Origin: Promicromonospora sp. AC04
Lineage (GTDB): Bacteria; Actinomycetota; Actinomycetes; Actinomycetales; Cellulomonadaceae
DNA: 64,000 bases
Assembly (NCBI RefSeq): GCF_003058225.1
Contig: NZ_QBUG01000011.1
Span: 62,001 to 126,000 of the forward strand
Direction of reading: 5' to 3'
The notes beneath the pieces are model-generated. The model was not told the origin of the DNA and searched no databases. It saw only the letters and a list, made by a program, of their open reading frames with translations. Positions 44,328-53,371 of this stretch are shown piece after piece. The first letter of the stretch is position 1, and each line of letters opens with the position of its first letter. Position numbers and translations under genes: made by a program.

Positions 44328-45581
44328 TCACTCTCGAACGACTCCCGCGGCCTGGGGTGATGGCACCGCCAGCTTCGTCAAGGTAGCGACCGCCAGCTCG
44401 GCGAGCGCCGCCGCCTGCTCGCCGAGCACGGAGTCGTCGAACCGGACCTTGGCCGAGTGGTTCGACGGCGCCCCCTCGGCGGGCACGTCGTCGGGCCGGG
44501 CGCCGAGCTGGATGAAGCACCCGGGCACTCGCTCCAGCACGTAGGAGAAGTCCTCCGCCCCCATGATCGGTTCGGACCGCTCATGGACCCGGTCGGGCCC
44601 GTACATGCCCGTCAGGACGGTCTTCGCGTGGTCCCACATGCCGGCGTCGTTGACGGTCACGGGGTACTCGGGCTCGACGTCGACGTCGGCGGTGCAGCCG
44701 TGCGCGGCGGAGATGCCCTGGACGAGCCGCGGAAGCTCGAGCGTCAGCTGCTTGAGCGAAGCGCTCGACAGGGTACGAACGGACGCCGTGAGCCGGGCCG
44801 TGGACGGGATGACGTTGGACGCGGTGCCGGCGTGCAGCTCGCCCACGGTGATCACCACCGGGTCGAACACGTTGATGCGCCGTGTCGTGTAGGACTGCAG
44901 CGCCATCACGATCTCGGCGGCGACGGTCACCGGGTCGACCGACATCCATGGGGACGAGCCGTGGCCGCCCTTGCCGTGGACGGTCACGTGCAAGAGGTTG
45001 ACGCCGGCCCATGCCGGACCCGGCTTCGAGACGAACAGCCCCTTGTCGTACAGGCCCGTGACGTGGATGCCGAAAGCGGCGTCCACGGGCGTTCCGGCCG
45101 CCTCCAGGACGCCCTCCTCGATCATCGGCAGCGCCCCTCCGGGGCCCTCCTCGCCGGGCTGGAACATGAAGACCACGTTGCCCGCCAGCTCGGCCTTCCG
45201 GGCGCTCAGCAGCCGGGCGGCACCGACCAGGCCGGCCACGTGCAGGTCGTGCCCGCACGCGTGCATGGTGCCCGTGGTCGAGGCGAACGGCTCCCCCGAG
45301 TCCTCCACCACGGGCAAGCCGTCCATGTCACCGCGCAACAGCACCGTCGGCCCCGGGAGGTCCGGCCCCTGGAGGTCCCCGCGCAGGACGGCGACCACCG
45401 AACTCAGCCCCGCACCGGTAGAGATCTCCAACGGCAGCCCCGCCAACGCCTCGAGGACCGCCGCCTGCGTCTGCGGCAGGTGCAGGCCGACCTCGGGGTG
45501 CTGATGGAGCCGCCGCCGCAGGGCGACCAGGTCGTCAAGAATCAATGCCGCATCGTCCACCGGGCCTACGGTGCCACACAT
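44328..45581 (-). CDS. M20-family metallopeptidase / amidohydrolase
   Basis: 417 residues. Metal-binding features of the M20 family: HQHPEVGLHLPQT early, LLRGDMDGLPVVED, HACGHDLHVAGLVGAA and PGEEGPGGALPMI; a late GAEDFSYVLERVPG is also typical. The group includes hippurate hydrolases, N-acyl-amino-acid and indole-acetyl amide hydrolases. The ATG is 3 bp after the stop of the large GH43 gene, with no clear ribosome site, so translation may be coupled; a GTG at 45560 is an alternative start. The link to polysaccharide breakdown is not obvious. Confidence 0.92.
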   Translation of the reverse strand: MCGTVGPVDDAALILDDLVALRRRLHQHPEVGLHLPQTQAAVLEALAGLPLEISTGAGLSSVVAVLRGDLQGPDLPGPTVLLRGDMDGLPVVEDSGEPFASTTGTMHACGHDLHVAGLVGAARLLSARKAELAGNVVFMFQPGEEGPGGALPMIEEGVLEAAGTPVDAAFGIHVTGLYDKGLFVSKPGPAWAGVNLLHVTVHGKGGHGSSPWMSVDPVTVAAEIVMALQSYTTRRINVFDPVVITVGELHAGTASNVIPSTARLTASVRTLSSASLKQLTLELPRLVQGISAAHGCTADVDVEPEYPVTVNDAGMWDHAKTVLTGMYGPDRVHERSEPIMGAEDFSYVLERVPGCFIQLGARPDDVPAEGAPSNHSAKVRFDDSVLGEQAAALAELAVATLTKLAVPSPQAAGVVRE

Positions 45582-45584
45582 GGC

Positions 45585-48500
45585 TCAGCGGCGGCGCACC
45601 ACGATCTTGAGCACCAGCTCGGTACCCGACTGAGCACCCCGCAGAACCAGGCAGTGGCTGCCCTCCCGCACCCGGGGAACCACGAAGCGCGGGGTGACCG
45701 TGCCCCCGTCCGTCGCGGTCACCTCGCCGAGCGGCAGCGGCTCCCCCGTCTTCGAGCCGGGCCGCAGCTCGACGGACACCGTCTCGCCGGGAGCGAAGCC
45801 GCCAGCGGTGAACGTCGTCTCCCGCCCGACGACGCCGTGCACCGGCCAGGGCGCGACCGTCACCGTGGCGACCGCGGAGAGCCCGGTCCCCTCGACCGAC
45901 CCGTTCACCGTGAACGTCCCGGCCTCGGCGTACGCGGCCGGCTCGACCGGCTCCCAGTCGACGGCGGCAGTGGTCCGGCCGCCCCCGACGAGCGTGACGC
46001 CGACCGTCTCCGGCAGCGCGGGCGCCGTACCCGCCACCGTGCCGACCCGCACCGGGTCGGCCGCGTCGGGCTCGTCCCAGAACCGCGTGCGCAGGAACGT
46101 CCCGGTCGACGTGGCCTGGGCACTGTTCGCGGTGGTGGTGACGCCGGCGTCCAGCCGGGTGTCGGGGGCGGTCAGCGGCGCCGTGCCGACCTGGGTCCAC
46201 GGCCGCTCGGGCGAGGTGCGGTAGTAGCCCGTCATCGTGGTCTCGCTGGTGCGCTCGAGGCGGAGGTAGACGGGCGCCGTCGCGAGCGCCACCTTGCTGC
46301 CCTCGCTGTCGAGCCAGCCGTTGCCGTTCGAGTCCCACTGCAGGTACGCGCCCGACGGGCTGGTCACGAGGTCGACGTACCCGTCGGCGCTGCCCTTGCC
46401 CGCGACCGACAGGTCGTTACGGACGACGAGGCCGCTGCGCGGGTCGGAGCTGCCCCCGCGGGCCAGGTCCGCGACATAGGTCTGGACGGACCCGCCGACG
46501 GGCAGCCGGTCGGCCTGGTAGACGACGCTGAGGTTGTCCTTGCTGGTCCACAGGCCCTCGTCCGAGTCGGAGATGCGGAACGAGGCCCCGTCCCCCTCGC
46601 AGAAGGACGCGGGGCGGGTCGCCAGCGCGGCCGAGTACCACGGAGCGCCCACCTCGTCGTCGGCGCACCCGGAGGCGGTGAACCGAAGAGTGTACGTGCG
46701 CGTCGTGCGCCCGTCGGGCGCGGTGACGGTCACGCGCGCGGCCGTCTGGTCCGCGTCGACCACCACGGTCGCGTCGCCCTGGACCGGGTCGGCGGTCACC
46801 TCGGGGACGGGTCCCCACGGCCCGGACCCGACCTGGTACCCGAAGGTCCCGGCGTCGAAGCCGGCGACGGGGACGCCGTCGACCGCGAGGCCCGACAACC
46901 GGGCGTCGCTGCCAGGGTGCAGGACACGCACGAGGTACACCCGTTCGGCGACCGCGTCGCCGCCCTCGCTCGCGGTGACGGTCACGTACGCGAACGGGCG
47001 CTCCGCGGTGGCCGGGTCGACCAGGACCGTGGCGGCGGAGTTGCTCGCGGTTCCCGTGACGACGGGTTCGGGGCCGGTCGTGAGGACCGTGTGGTCCCAC
47101 TCGGCCGGGTCGAAGCCGTCGACGGGCTCGCCGTCCACGGTCAAGGTCGCGAGGTCGGTGGCCGACGTCGGCGCGAGCCCGAGGATCTCGACCTCGGCGA
47201 CCGCCTGCCACGTGACGGCCTCGGTCGTCAGGCGCAGGCGGACGGCGGTGGTGGGCGGGACGGACGAGGTGTCCAGCCGGACCGCCGGCGCGGGTCCGGA
47301 GGCGTCCTGCGCGACGTCGGCCGCGACGTCCGTCGTCTGCCAGTCGCCGTTGGTGTCCCGGTACTCGACGGCGATCCGCGACGGCCAGGTCGCGGTGGCG
47401 CCGTCCTTGTACAGGTGGACCACCACTTCCTGCGGCGCGCGCAGCTCGGACCACGCGTAGTCGAGAGTGCTGTTCCGCGGGTGGTTGCCCCCGGCCGTCC
47501 AGTCGTCCCAGCCCTTGCCGAGGCTTCCGTCGACGGTGCTGGCCGCGAGCTCCTGCCGGGACGACGCCGTGACCGTGGCCGACGGCGCGAGGTTGTGCAC
47601 CCCGTGCGCTACGACGTCGACGGTGCGCTCGAACGTCCGGCCGGCCGTGAACTCGTCGTCGGCCGCGAGCGTGCCCGTGATCGTCTGCGGACCCGCCGAC
47701 CGGATGACCGTCGGGCTCCACGTCACGGCGACGTCGGTGGCGACACCGTTCGCGGTGACCTCGACGGTGGCGGGCAGCGCCTCCGTCAGGTCGTCGTTGG
47801 TGCGGACGGTCGCGGGGAGCCGGTCGTCAGTGACCTCCCAGATGTACTGGCCCGCACCCTTGTCGTCCCAGTACTCGTCGGTCCAGCCGTCCGCCCAGCG
47901 AGCGTCCTCGCCTGTGGGGTTGCGCATCTCGAGGCGCCCGCCCTCGCCGATGGTGATCGGCAGCCAGACGTAGGTGGAGTCGGCGGCACCGGCGTTCCAG
48001 CGGTCGCCCATGTAGACGAACTTGCCGCTCGCCGCGTCGAGCGGGAAGACGTTCGTGGACTGCGACCCGAAGCTCGTCTTGCGCGAGTCGCCGACCGACA
48101 GCAGACCGTCGCCGCCCTCCGGGATCGTGTTGTACGGGACGCCCTCGTACTCGTCGTCCGGGTCGACCCCGCGGATCCACGAACCGAGCATCGAGTCGGC
48201 GGTGTAGTACGTCTCCGGGTTGGGCGACCAGCCCGTGGCGCCGGACGCGACCGTGTAGTACTTGCCGTCGTGGACGAAGACCGCCGGCGCCTCCAGGATG
48301 CCGCACCGGCGCACGATGCTGTAGTCCTCACCCGCGACCGGGGCGCCCTCGGTGCCGTCCGCCCAGATCCGCGGGTACTGTCCGTCGGCCGAGTACTGGA
48401 CGCCGACCTCGTCCTGCGTGGTGGTCCGCTCGACGTTCGTGTACTCGTCGTTGAGCCGCGCGATGTAGAGGCTGCGGTTCTCCTCTGAGGAGTACACGAC

Positions 48501-49358
48501 GTACGCGGTGCCGTCGGTGTCCTGGAACACCGTCATGTCGCGGGCCTGGCCCGGGACGGCGCTGGGCATGTTGCAGGCGGTCCGGTAGGTCGGCTCGTTG
48601 TAGAGGCGGTACGCGCCCTGGAGCTCGAAGGGGCCAGTGGGCGAGTCCGCGACGGCGACTGCCGCCAACGACCGTGCGTAGGTGCTGCCGCCGGGCGTGA
48701 TGCTCCCGTCGGAGTGCCACCACATCACCCACTTGCCGGTGCCCTCGTTGTAGAGCACCTTCGGCCGCTCGAAGATCGCGGTGAGCTGTGCGCCGCCCGC
48801 GTCGGTGGTGGCCCGCACGTTGAGGTAGTAGAAGATCTCGTCGATGCGCTCGGTGCGCGGCGTGCCGTCGTCGGCCACCGTGTCGTAGAGCGCGTCGAAG
48901 TACTCCGACTGCAGCTCCTCGCGCGACGTGACCGAGCGCATCACCACGCCCTCGTTCGTCCAGTTGAGGGTGTCGGTCGAGGTGTACAGCGAGACGCCGG
49001 GGCTCTCGTAGTAGCCGTTGGACCGGTCCTCGCCGTACCAGTAGTAGACGGTGGTGCCGTTCTGGTCGACGGCGGTGGTGTCGCCGGCCTCGACGCCGAG
49101 CTCGTCGGAGGTGCGGGTGACGATCTGACCGCCGTGGGCCTGGATGTGGCGGCCTTCGGTGTCGTACCAGTGCGGCTGGAAGTAGCTGCCCGACGAGGAA
49201 CCGGGGTCGGACACTGCCGGGTAGGCCACGTAGTCGATCGGGTCGGGGACGGTCGGCACGTCCGCGGCCGCGGCCGGGACCACACCTGCCACCAGGGCCA
49301 GGGACAGGACGATCGCGGCGGACGCCACCGGCTTGCGACTGGTACGTCGAACACTCAT
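45585..49358 (-). CDS. Large secreted GH43 glycosidase (exo-galactanase-like) with accessory domains
   Basis: 1257 residues. The signal peptide ends near residue 32 (AAA-DVPTV). The catalytic domain covers about 45-500 and resembles the GH43_24 exo-beta-1,3-galactanase group: FQPHWYDTEGRHIQAHGGQIV, ERPKVLYNEGTGKWVMWWHSD, RDMTVFQDTDGTAYVVYSSEENRSLYIARL and LEAPAVFVHDGKYY. An Ig-like segment, an F5/8-type (CBM32-like) module (NLAPSATVTASSRQ), two repeated beta modules (ATLTVDGEPVDGFDPAEWDH and RLSGLAVDGVPVAGFD) and a concanavalin-like module (SFRISDSDEGLWTSKDN) follow. It probably trims arabinogalactan side chains. A LacI-type operator lies upstream; the M20 gene follows directly. Confidence 0.88.
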   Translation of the reverse strand: MSVRRTSRKPVASAAIVLSLALVAGVVPAAAADVPTVPDPIDYVAYPAVSDPGSSSGSYFQPHWYDTEGRHIQAHGGQIVTRTSDELGVEAGDTTAVDQNGTTVYYWYGEDRSNGYYESPGVSLYTSTDTLNWTNEGVVMRSVTSREELQSEYFDALYDTVADDGTPRTERIDEIFYYLNVRATTDAGGAQLTAIFERPKVLYNEGTGKWVMWWHSDGSITPGGSTYARSLAAVAVADSPTGPFELQGAYRLYNEPTYRTACNMPSAVPGQARDMTVFQDTDGTAYVVYSSEENRSLYIARLNDEYTNVERTTTQDEVGVQYSADGQYPRIWADGTEGAPVAGEDYSIVRRCGILEAPAVFVHDGKYYTVASGATGWSPNPETYYTADSMLGSWIRGVDPDDEYEGVPYNTIPEGGDGLLSVGDSRKTSFGSQSTNVFPLDAASGKFVYMGDRWNAGAADSTYVWLPITIGEGGRLEMRNPTGEDARWADGWTDEYWDDKGAGQYIWEVTDDRLPATVRTNDDLTEALPATVEVTANGVATDVAVTWSPTVIRSAGPQTITGTLAADDEFTAGRTFERTVDVVAHGVHNLAPSATVTASSRQELAASTVDGSLGKGWDDWTAGGNHPRNSTLDYAWSELRAPQEVVVHLYKDGATATWPSRIAVEYRDTNGDWQTTDVAADVAQDASGPAPAVRLDTSSVPPTTAVRLRLTTEAVTWQAVAEVEILGLAPTSATDLATLTVDGEPVDGFDPAEWDHTVLTTGPEPVVTGTASNSAATVLVDPATAERPFAYVTVTASEGGDAVAERVYLVRVLHPGSDARLSGLAVDGVPVAGFDAGTFGYQVGSGPWGPVPEVTADPVQGDATVVVDADQTAARVTVTAPDGRTTRTYTLRFTASGCADDEVGAPWYSAALATRPASFCEGDGASFRISDSDEGLWTSKDNLSVVYQADRLPVGGSVQTYVADLARGGSSDPRSGLVVRNDLSVAGKGSADGYVDLVTSPSGAYLQWDSNGNGWLDSEGSKVALATAPVYLRLERTSETTMTGYYRTSPERPWTQVGTAPLTAPDTRLDAGVTTTANSAQATSTGTFLRTRFWDEPDAADPVRVGTVAGTAPALPETVGVTLVGGGRTTAAVDWEPVEPAAYAEAGTFTVNGSVEGTGLSAVATVTVAPWPVHGVVGRETTFTAGGFAPGETVSVELRPGSKTGEPLPLGEVTATDGGTVTPRFVVPRVREGSHCLVLRGAQSGTELVLKIVVRRR

Positions 49359-49482
49359 GGTCTGGGTTCCTCACGCATCGTTGCGGACAGGATCGAGCAC
49401 ATGTATCGGCCGACGCTTCGGCCCAGGTAGACGTCGCGGGCCCGGCCCAGGCGGGCCTGGCTCAGAGTGGCGCGCACACCGA

Positions 49483-49496
49483 TGTTAGCGTCACCA
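49483..49496. promoter_or_regulatory. LacI-type operator ahead of the large GH43 gene
   Basis: TGTTAGCGTCACCA on the plus strand (TGGTGACGCTAACA on the gene strand) matches the site before the first GH43 gene in most positions and lies 125 bp upstream of the large GH43 start. Confidence 0.55.
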
Positions 49497-49626
49497 TTTG
49501 CGGAGTTTGCCACCCCTTGTGCAGGTGGTCAAGGTGCGCGCGCGATCCGCACGTCAGGCGCGAGAGCGCGGTGGCGAGCTCGGCCACCGCGATAATCCGG
49601 TGACGTCGGTGGTCGCCCCCGCGACA

Positions 49627-50373
49627 ATGGCCGGCGTGGACAAGGTCGAGGTAGTGGTCGCTCATCAGGCGTGCGCGACCCTGCGCGTCGGCGACGTGTT
49701 CCTGAAGATCGACGCCGACCAGACGCGCACCGACGTCGAGGTCGAGGCGATGGCCATGGTGCCGATCCCGACCCCGGAGGTCCTCTGGCGCAAGCCGCCC
49801 GTGCTCGCGCTCGCCGCGCTCCCCGGGACCGCGCTCGGCCGCCTCGGCGAGCCGTCGCCCGCGTCGTCGGCGGCGTGGGCGGCCGCGGGTGCCGCCGTAC
49901 GGAGGCTGCACGACGCACCGCTGCCGCCCTGGCCCGGCCGGAGCCTCGACGAGCTCGCGGCGGATCTCGATCGCGAGTGCGCGTGGCTCCTCACGAACGA
50001 TGTGCTCCCCGCCGACCTGGTCACGCGCAACCGCGAGGTCGCCGAGGCCGCGCTCCGGCCGTGGACACCCGTGTTCACGCACGGCGACCTGCAGCTCGCC
50101 CACGTGTTCGTCGACGGTGACGAGGTCACCGGCGTGATCGACTGGTCCGAGGCGAGCCGGGGCGACGCCCTGTCCGACCTCGCCACGCTGACGCTCGGGC
50201 ACGAGGAGCACCTCGGCGACGTCGTCGCCGGATACGGCACCGACATCGACCTCGACGTGATCCGCGCGTGGTGGTCGCTGCGCAGCCTGCTGGGGATCCG
50301 GTGGCTGACCGAGCACGGCTTCGACCCGTCCACGCCGGGCGCCGAGGTCGACGTGCTGCGCGCCCGCATGTAA
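49627..50373 (+). CDS. Aminoglycoside phosphotransferase-family (APH-like) protein
   Basis: 248 residues from the ATG chosen at the domain start. Kinase-fold features: VGDVFLKIDAD with the Lys, TPEVLWRKPPVLALAALPGTAL, and the catalytic loop FTHGDLQLAHVFVDGDEVTGVIDWSEASRGD; the Asn of the usual HGDxxxxN is His here, as seen in several actinobacterial members. The substrate may be a small metabolite rather than an antibiotic. No RBS is strong upstream. The 5' neighbourhood (49359-49626) has only a GH43 operator. Confidence 0.85.
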   Translation: MAGVDKVEVVVAHQACATLRVGDVFLKIDADQTRTDVEVEAMAMVPIPTPEVLWRKPPVLALAALPGTALGRLGEPSPASSAAWAAAGAAVRRLHDAPLPPWPGRSLDELAADLDRECAWLLTNDVLPADLVTRNREVAEAALRPWTPVFTHGDLQLAHVFVDGDEVTGVIDWSEASRGDALSDLATLTLGHEEHLGDVVAGYGTDIDLDVIRAWWSLRSLLGIRWLTEHGFDPSTPGAEVDVLRARM

Positions 50374-50462
50374 CCAGAAACGGCGTCCGACCTGCTTGAA
50401 CGTCTTCCGACGACTTCCGGATCAGGCACAACCATCCCGTCGCCTGCTGCGTCTTATAGGGC

Positions 50463-51116
50463 ATGAGACACACACATGCGAAGGCACGTTCCATCGTTCT
50501 GACCGCCGGCCTCGTCGTCGGCCTCGCGGCAGGTACGACGTCGACCGCTGTCGCCGCCCCCGCACAGGTGGCCTGCGCCGCCACCTCCGCGCACGTCCCG
50601 AGCAACGCCGCGGGTCCGTCCGACTGCGATCCGGTCGGGATCCCGATCGACCTGGGCGAGCCCACCGACGGCGCGACCGACACCTGGCAGTCCACCGAGA
50701 CCAACGGCGTCGGCTACGCGATCCCCGCCGACTGGACCGGCCGCGAGATCGTGGGTGACGGCGGCAGCGGCCACGAGTGGGAGTCCCCCGAGGTCGCCGT
50801 CTCCGACGAGTTCGGCGACCTGCACTGGCGGATCCTCGTCCAGTCGCCCTTCGTCTCCCAGGAGATGCCGGACCCGAAGGAGCTGAACGAGGTCGGCTTC
50901 TACGCCTCGTACATCGACATCGAGGGCGCCTCGGAGGCCGTGCTCGTGGCCGCGCAGACGGGGCACTGGGCCGACCCGTCGGTCGAGACGATCGACTTCC
51001 AGGTCTACGTCCAGTCCGCGAGCACGGGCGTCGTCTCCCGGTTCATGGGCGAGCTGCCCGCGGGCGCGGAGGGCCAGTTCCTGCTGGACAACTTCGTTCC
51101 CACGATCGAGCCCTGA
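50463..51116 (+). CDS. Secreted hypothetical protein
   Basis: 217 residues, not recognised. An N-terminal signal (VLTAGLVVGLAAGTTSTAVAA) ends near residue 32. The mature part is acidic with a Trp-rich beta pattern (DTWQSTETNGVGYAIPADWTGREIV, GHEWESPEVAVSDEFGDLHWRILV) and a C-terminal FLLDNFVPTIEP. It has two Cys soon after the signal (CAATS, SDCDP) that could form a disulfide. A strong hairpin follows. Confidence 0.7.
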   Translation: MRHTHAKARSIVLTAGLVVGLAAGTTSTAVAAPAQVACAATSAHVPSNAAGPSDCDPVGIPIDLGEPTDGATDTWQSTETNGVGYAIPADWTGREIVGDGGSGHEWESPEVAVSDEFGDLHWRILVQSPFVSQEMPDPKELNEVGFYASYIDIEGASEAVLVAAQTGHWADPSVETIDFQVYVQSASTGVVSRFMGELPAGAEGQFLLDNFVPTIEP

Positions 51117-51133
51117 CCCTGGCGAGCTGATCA

Positions 51134-51168
51134 GAGGCGGGTCCTGGTTCCGTTCCAGGGCCCGCCTC
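51134..51168 (+). terminator. Hairpin after secreted hypothetical gene
   Basis: GAGGCGGG...CCCGCCTC with an inner CCTGG/CCAGG stem and a 7-nt loop lies 17 bp past the stop. The following bases (GTCCTG) contain no T-run. Confidence 0.75.
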
Positions 51169-51239
51169 GTCCTGTCCGGGCCGGCGGGTCCGCCCACGCC
51201 GCGCCGCCGGCCACCCCCGGCAACGGCGCCGCGCCGGAC

Positions 51240-51722
51240 TCACCCGGCGAGGGCCTCGACCAGACGATCGACGAACGCCGCCTGCGCGCTGACGACGACG
51301 CGCCGCGCCTCGTCGGGCACGAACCACGCGACGCGGTCGATCTCGGGGATCTCGATGCGCCTGCCCGACCGCGGCGGCCACTCGATCTCGACCGTGTTGC
51401 TCCTGGCCTGGGCCAGGTCGGGTCCGGGCTGCGGCCACTCGCGCGCCCAGGCGAGGACCAGCTTGCCCGCACGCTGGCGTACCTCGCCGAGCTCGATGTC
51501 CGGGGCCGACGGCGGCGGCAGCTCCAGCCCGAGCTCCTCGCCGGCCTCGCGCAACGCCGCGGCGTGCGGGGTCTCGCCGAGTTCGAGCTCGCCCTTGAGC
51601 ACCGTCCACGATCCCGCGTCCTTACGGGCCCAGAACGGCCCGCCCATGTGACCGAGCAGTACCTCGAACCCACCGTCAGACAGTCGCCGGTAGGGCAGGA
51701 GGCCCGCACTCGTCTTCACCAT
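51240..51722 (-). CDS. NUDIX hydrolase
   Basis: 160 residues. The NUDIX box matches G-x5-E-x7-REUxEExGU: GELELGETPHAAALREAGEELGL, with flanking strands LLPYRRLSDGGFEVLLGHMGGPFWARKDAGSWTVLK. NUDIX enzymes cleave nucleoside diphosphates linked to another group. Related actinobacterial proteins are annotated as DUF-type NUDIX hydrolases without a known substrate. It is divergent from the ArfB gene (34 bp apart). The start is the ATG just before VKTSAG; the long upstream frame is a shadow. Confidence 0.92.
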   Translation of the reverse strand: MVKTSAGLLPYRRLSDGGFEVLLGHMGGPFWARKDAGSWTVLKGELELGETPHAAALREAGEELGLELPPPSAPDIELGEVRQRAGKLVLAWAREWPQPGPDLAQARSNTVEIEWPPRSGRRIEIPEIDRVAWFVPDEARRVVVSAQAAFVDRLVEALAG

Positions 51723-51756
51723 GGGTCTCAGTGTCCCTCCCTGCGACGATAGGCAC

Positions 51757-52203
51757 ATGCCCGCACCCGTCCGCCCCGGTCTTGCGGTCAGCCCTGCGCT
51801 GACGATCCCCCGGGCCGAGCTCACCGAGCGGTTCTCCCGCTCCTCCGGCCCTGGGGGCCAGGGCGTGAACACGACGGACTCGCGCGTCGAGCTGACCTGG
51901 GACGTCGGCCGGTCCGCCGTCCTGAGCGACGCGCAGCGCCAGCGCATCATGGAGCGGCTCGCCGACCGCCTCGTCGGCGGCGCTGTCACCGTCGTCGCCT
52001 CGGAGCACCGGGAGCAGCGGCGCAACCGCGACGCCGCCGCCCGGCGCCTGGCAGCCCTCGTGGCCGAAGCCCTGGCCCCGCCCCCGCGCAAGCGACGGGC
52101 CACGCGCGCCACCCGCGGTTCGCACGAGCGGCGGTTGACCGCCAAGAAGCAGCAGTCCGCGACCAAGCGGCTGCGCTCGTCGAAGCCCGGGCGCGAGGAC
52201 TGA
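51757..52203 (+). CDS. arfB: ArfB-type peptidyl-tRNA hydrolase (ribosome rescue)
   Basis: 148 residues. The catalytic GGQ is in SSGPGGQGVNTTDSRVELTW, and the basic C-terminal tail (RKRRATRATRGSHERRLTAKKQQSATKRLRSSK) is the ArfB tail that enters the empty mRNA channel. It releases nascent chains from ribosomes stalled without a stop codon. It is one exon-like gene from an ATG at 51757, divergent from the NUDIX gene. The length fits the family. Confidence 0.93.
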   Translation: MPAPVRPGLAVSPALTIPRAELTERFSRSSGPGGQGVNTTDSRVELTWDVGRSAVLSDAQRQRIMERLADRLVGGAVTVVASEHREQRRNRDAAARRLAALVAEALAPPPRKRRATRATRGSHERRLTAKKQQSATKRLRSSKPGRED

Positions 52204-52241
52204 CGGCAACCTCGACCCGCTCATCGATGTCGAAGCCGGGG

Positions 52242-53366
52242 TCAGACGTGAGACGCCGGGCGACCGAGCACCCCCACCGGCTCAACGGCCTCTGCTCCCT
52301 CCTCCTGCCCCTCCTGCCGCCCCTCTCCCTCCCCCGCGAACACGACGTGCCGCTGGACCGTGTACGCGGCCAGGAACAGGGTCGCGTCGGTGACGACCTT
52401 GGCGGCGACGAGCGGGACGCCCATCGTCCCGGTGAGGGCGTCGAGCATGCCGTAGCTCGCGGCGAGCAGCAGGCCCGCGAGCGCCGCGTACTGCACGGCG
52501 GACCGCTTGACCGGGGCGCGCCGTCCGGCACGGAAGACGAGGTGGCGATTGACGAGGTAGTTGACGCTGGCCGAGACGAGGCGTGCGCCGACGACGCTCA
52601 CGAGGAGCGACCCGGTGAGCGCCTGGAGGGCCAGGAGGAGCGCGGCGTCGACGGCGAACGCGGTGAGGCCGGATGCCGCGAAGGCGACCAGGGGGCCGAG
52701 CACGCTCGCGGAGTCGTGCAGGGGGCGGAAGTGGGAGGAGCTGTTGCGCTCGAGGTAGATCGTGGTGATCGGCACCTGCGCGAGGCGGTCGGGCCTGCGG
52801 GCGGCCTGCAGGAGGACGCGCTGCTCGTACTCGAACCGGTCGCCGGGTACGGCGATGAGGCGGGGCAGCAGGTTGGGGGTAAAACCGCGCAGTCCGGTCT
52901 GGGTGTCGGGGAGGCGGACGCCGGTCGCGAGCCGGAACGCCTGGGCGCTGACGGTGTTGCCCACGCGGCTGCGCAGGGGGACGTCGGGCCCGTCGAAGGA
53001 ACGGACGCCGAGGACGACGTCGCCCGCTCCTGCCGTGAGCGCGTCGGCGACCTCGCGGACGTCGGCCGGGGTGTGCTGGCCGTCGGCGTCCGCGGTGACG
53101 ACGGGCGTGCCGGGCCGTTCCGCGAGGGCGTGGGCGAAGGCGGTGCGCAGGGCCGCGCCCTTGCCGCGGTTGCGGTCGTGCCGCAGGACGGTGGCGCCCT
53201 GAGCCTCGGCGGCGGCGAACACGCCGGTGAAGGCGGGCCCGGAGCCGTCGTCGACGACCAGGACGTCGGTGAGGTCGCGGGCCGCGAGGCCGTCCAGGAG
53301 GGTGATCAGCCGGGCGTCGGGCCGGTAGGCGGGGACGACGACGAGGGGCACCGGGTCGGGGGTCAT
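52242..53366 (-). CDS. Bifunctional GT2 glycosyltransferase / GtrA-like membrane protein
   Basis: 374 residues. Residues 1 to about 225 are a GT-A glycosyltransferase: VVVPAYRPD, VLVVDDGSG, VVTADADGQHTP (DxD-type motif) and GDRFEYEQRVLL, resembling polyprenyl-phosphate sugar transferases. The second half has about four membrane segments of the GtrA type (LTAFAVDAALLLALQAL, SASVNYLVNRHLVF). Such fusions make and translocate lipid-linked sugars for wall or teichoic-type polymers. The start lies 5 bp after the phosphodiester glycosidase stop, so the two form an operon. The acidic tail after the last helix is variable in the family. Confidence 0.92.
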   Translation of the reverse strand: MTPDPVPLVVVPAYRPDARLITLLDGLAARDLTDVLVVDDGSGPAFTGVFAAAEAQGATVLRHDRNRGKGAALRTAFAHALAERPGTPVVTADADGQHTPADVREVADALTAGAGDVVLGVRSFDGPDVPLRSRVGNTVSAQAFRLATGVRLPDTQTGLRGFTPNLLPRLIAVPGDRFEYEQRVLLQAARRPDRLAQVPITTIYLERNSSSHFRPLHDSASVLGPLVAFAASGLTAFAVDAALLLALQALTGSLLVSVVGARLVSASVNYLVNRHLVFRAGRRAPVKRSAVQYAALAGLLLAASYGMLDALTGTMGVPLVAAKVVTDATLFLAAYTVQRHVVFAGEGEGRQEGQEEGAEAVEPVGVLGRPASHV

Positions 53367-53371
53367 GGCGT

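Noticed and set aside
44457-48488. A 1343-residue plus-strand reading frame opposite M20 and GH43 genes
   Set aside because: It spans two real genes on the other strand and has no recognisable domain; it is a codon-bias shadow.
45585-49358. A single-domain reading of the large GH43 protein as only an arabinanase
   Set aside because: The FQPHWYDTEGRHIQAHGGQIV start is closer to the galactanase-type group, so a generic arabinanase call was not used.
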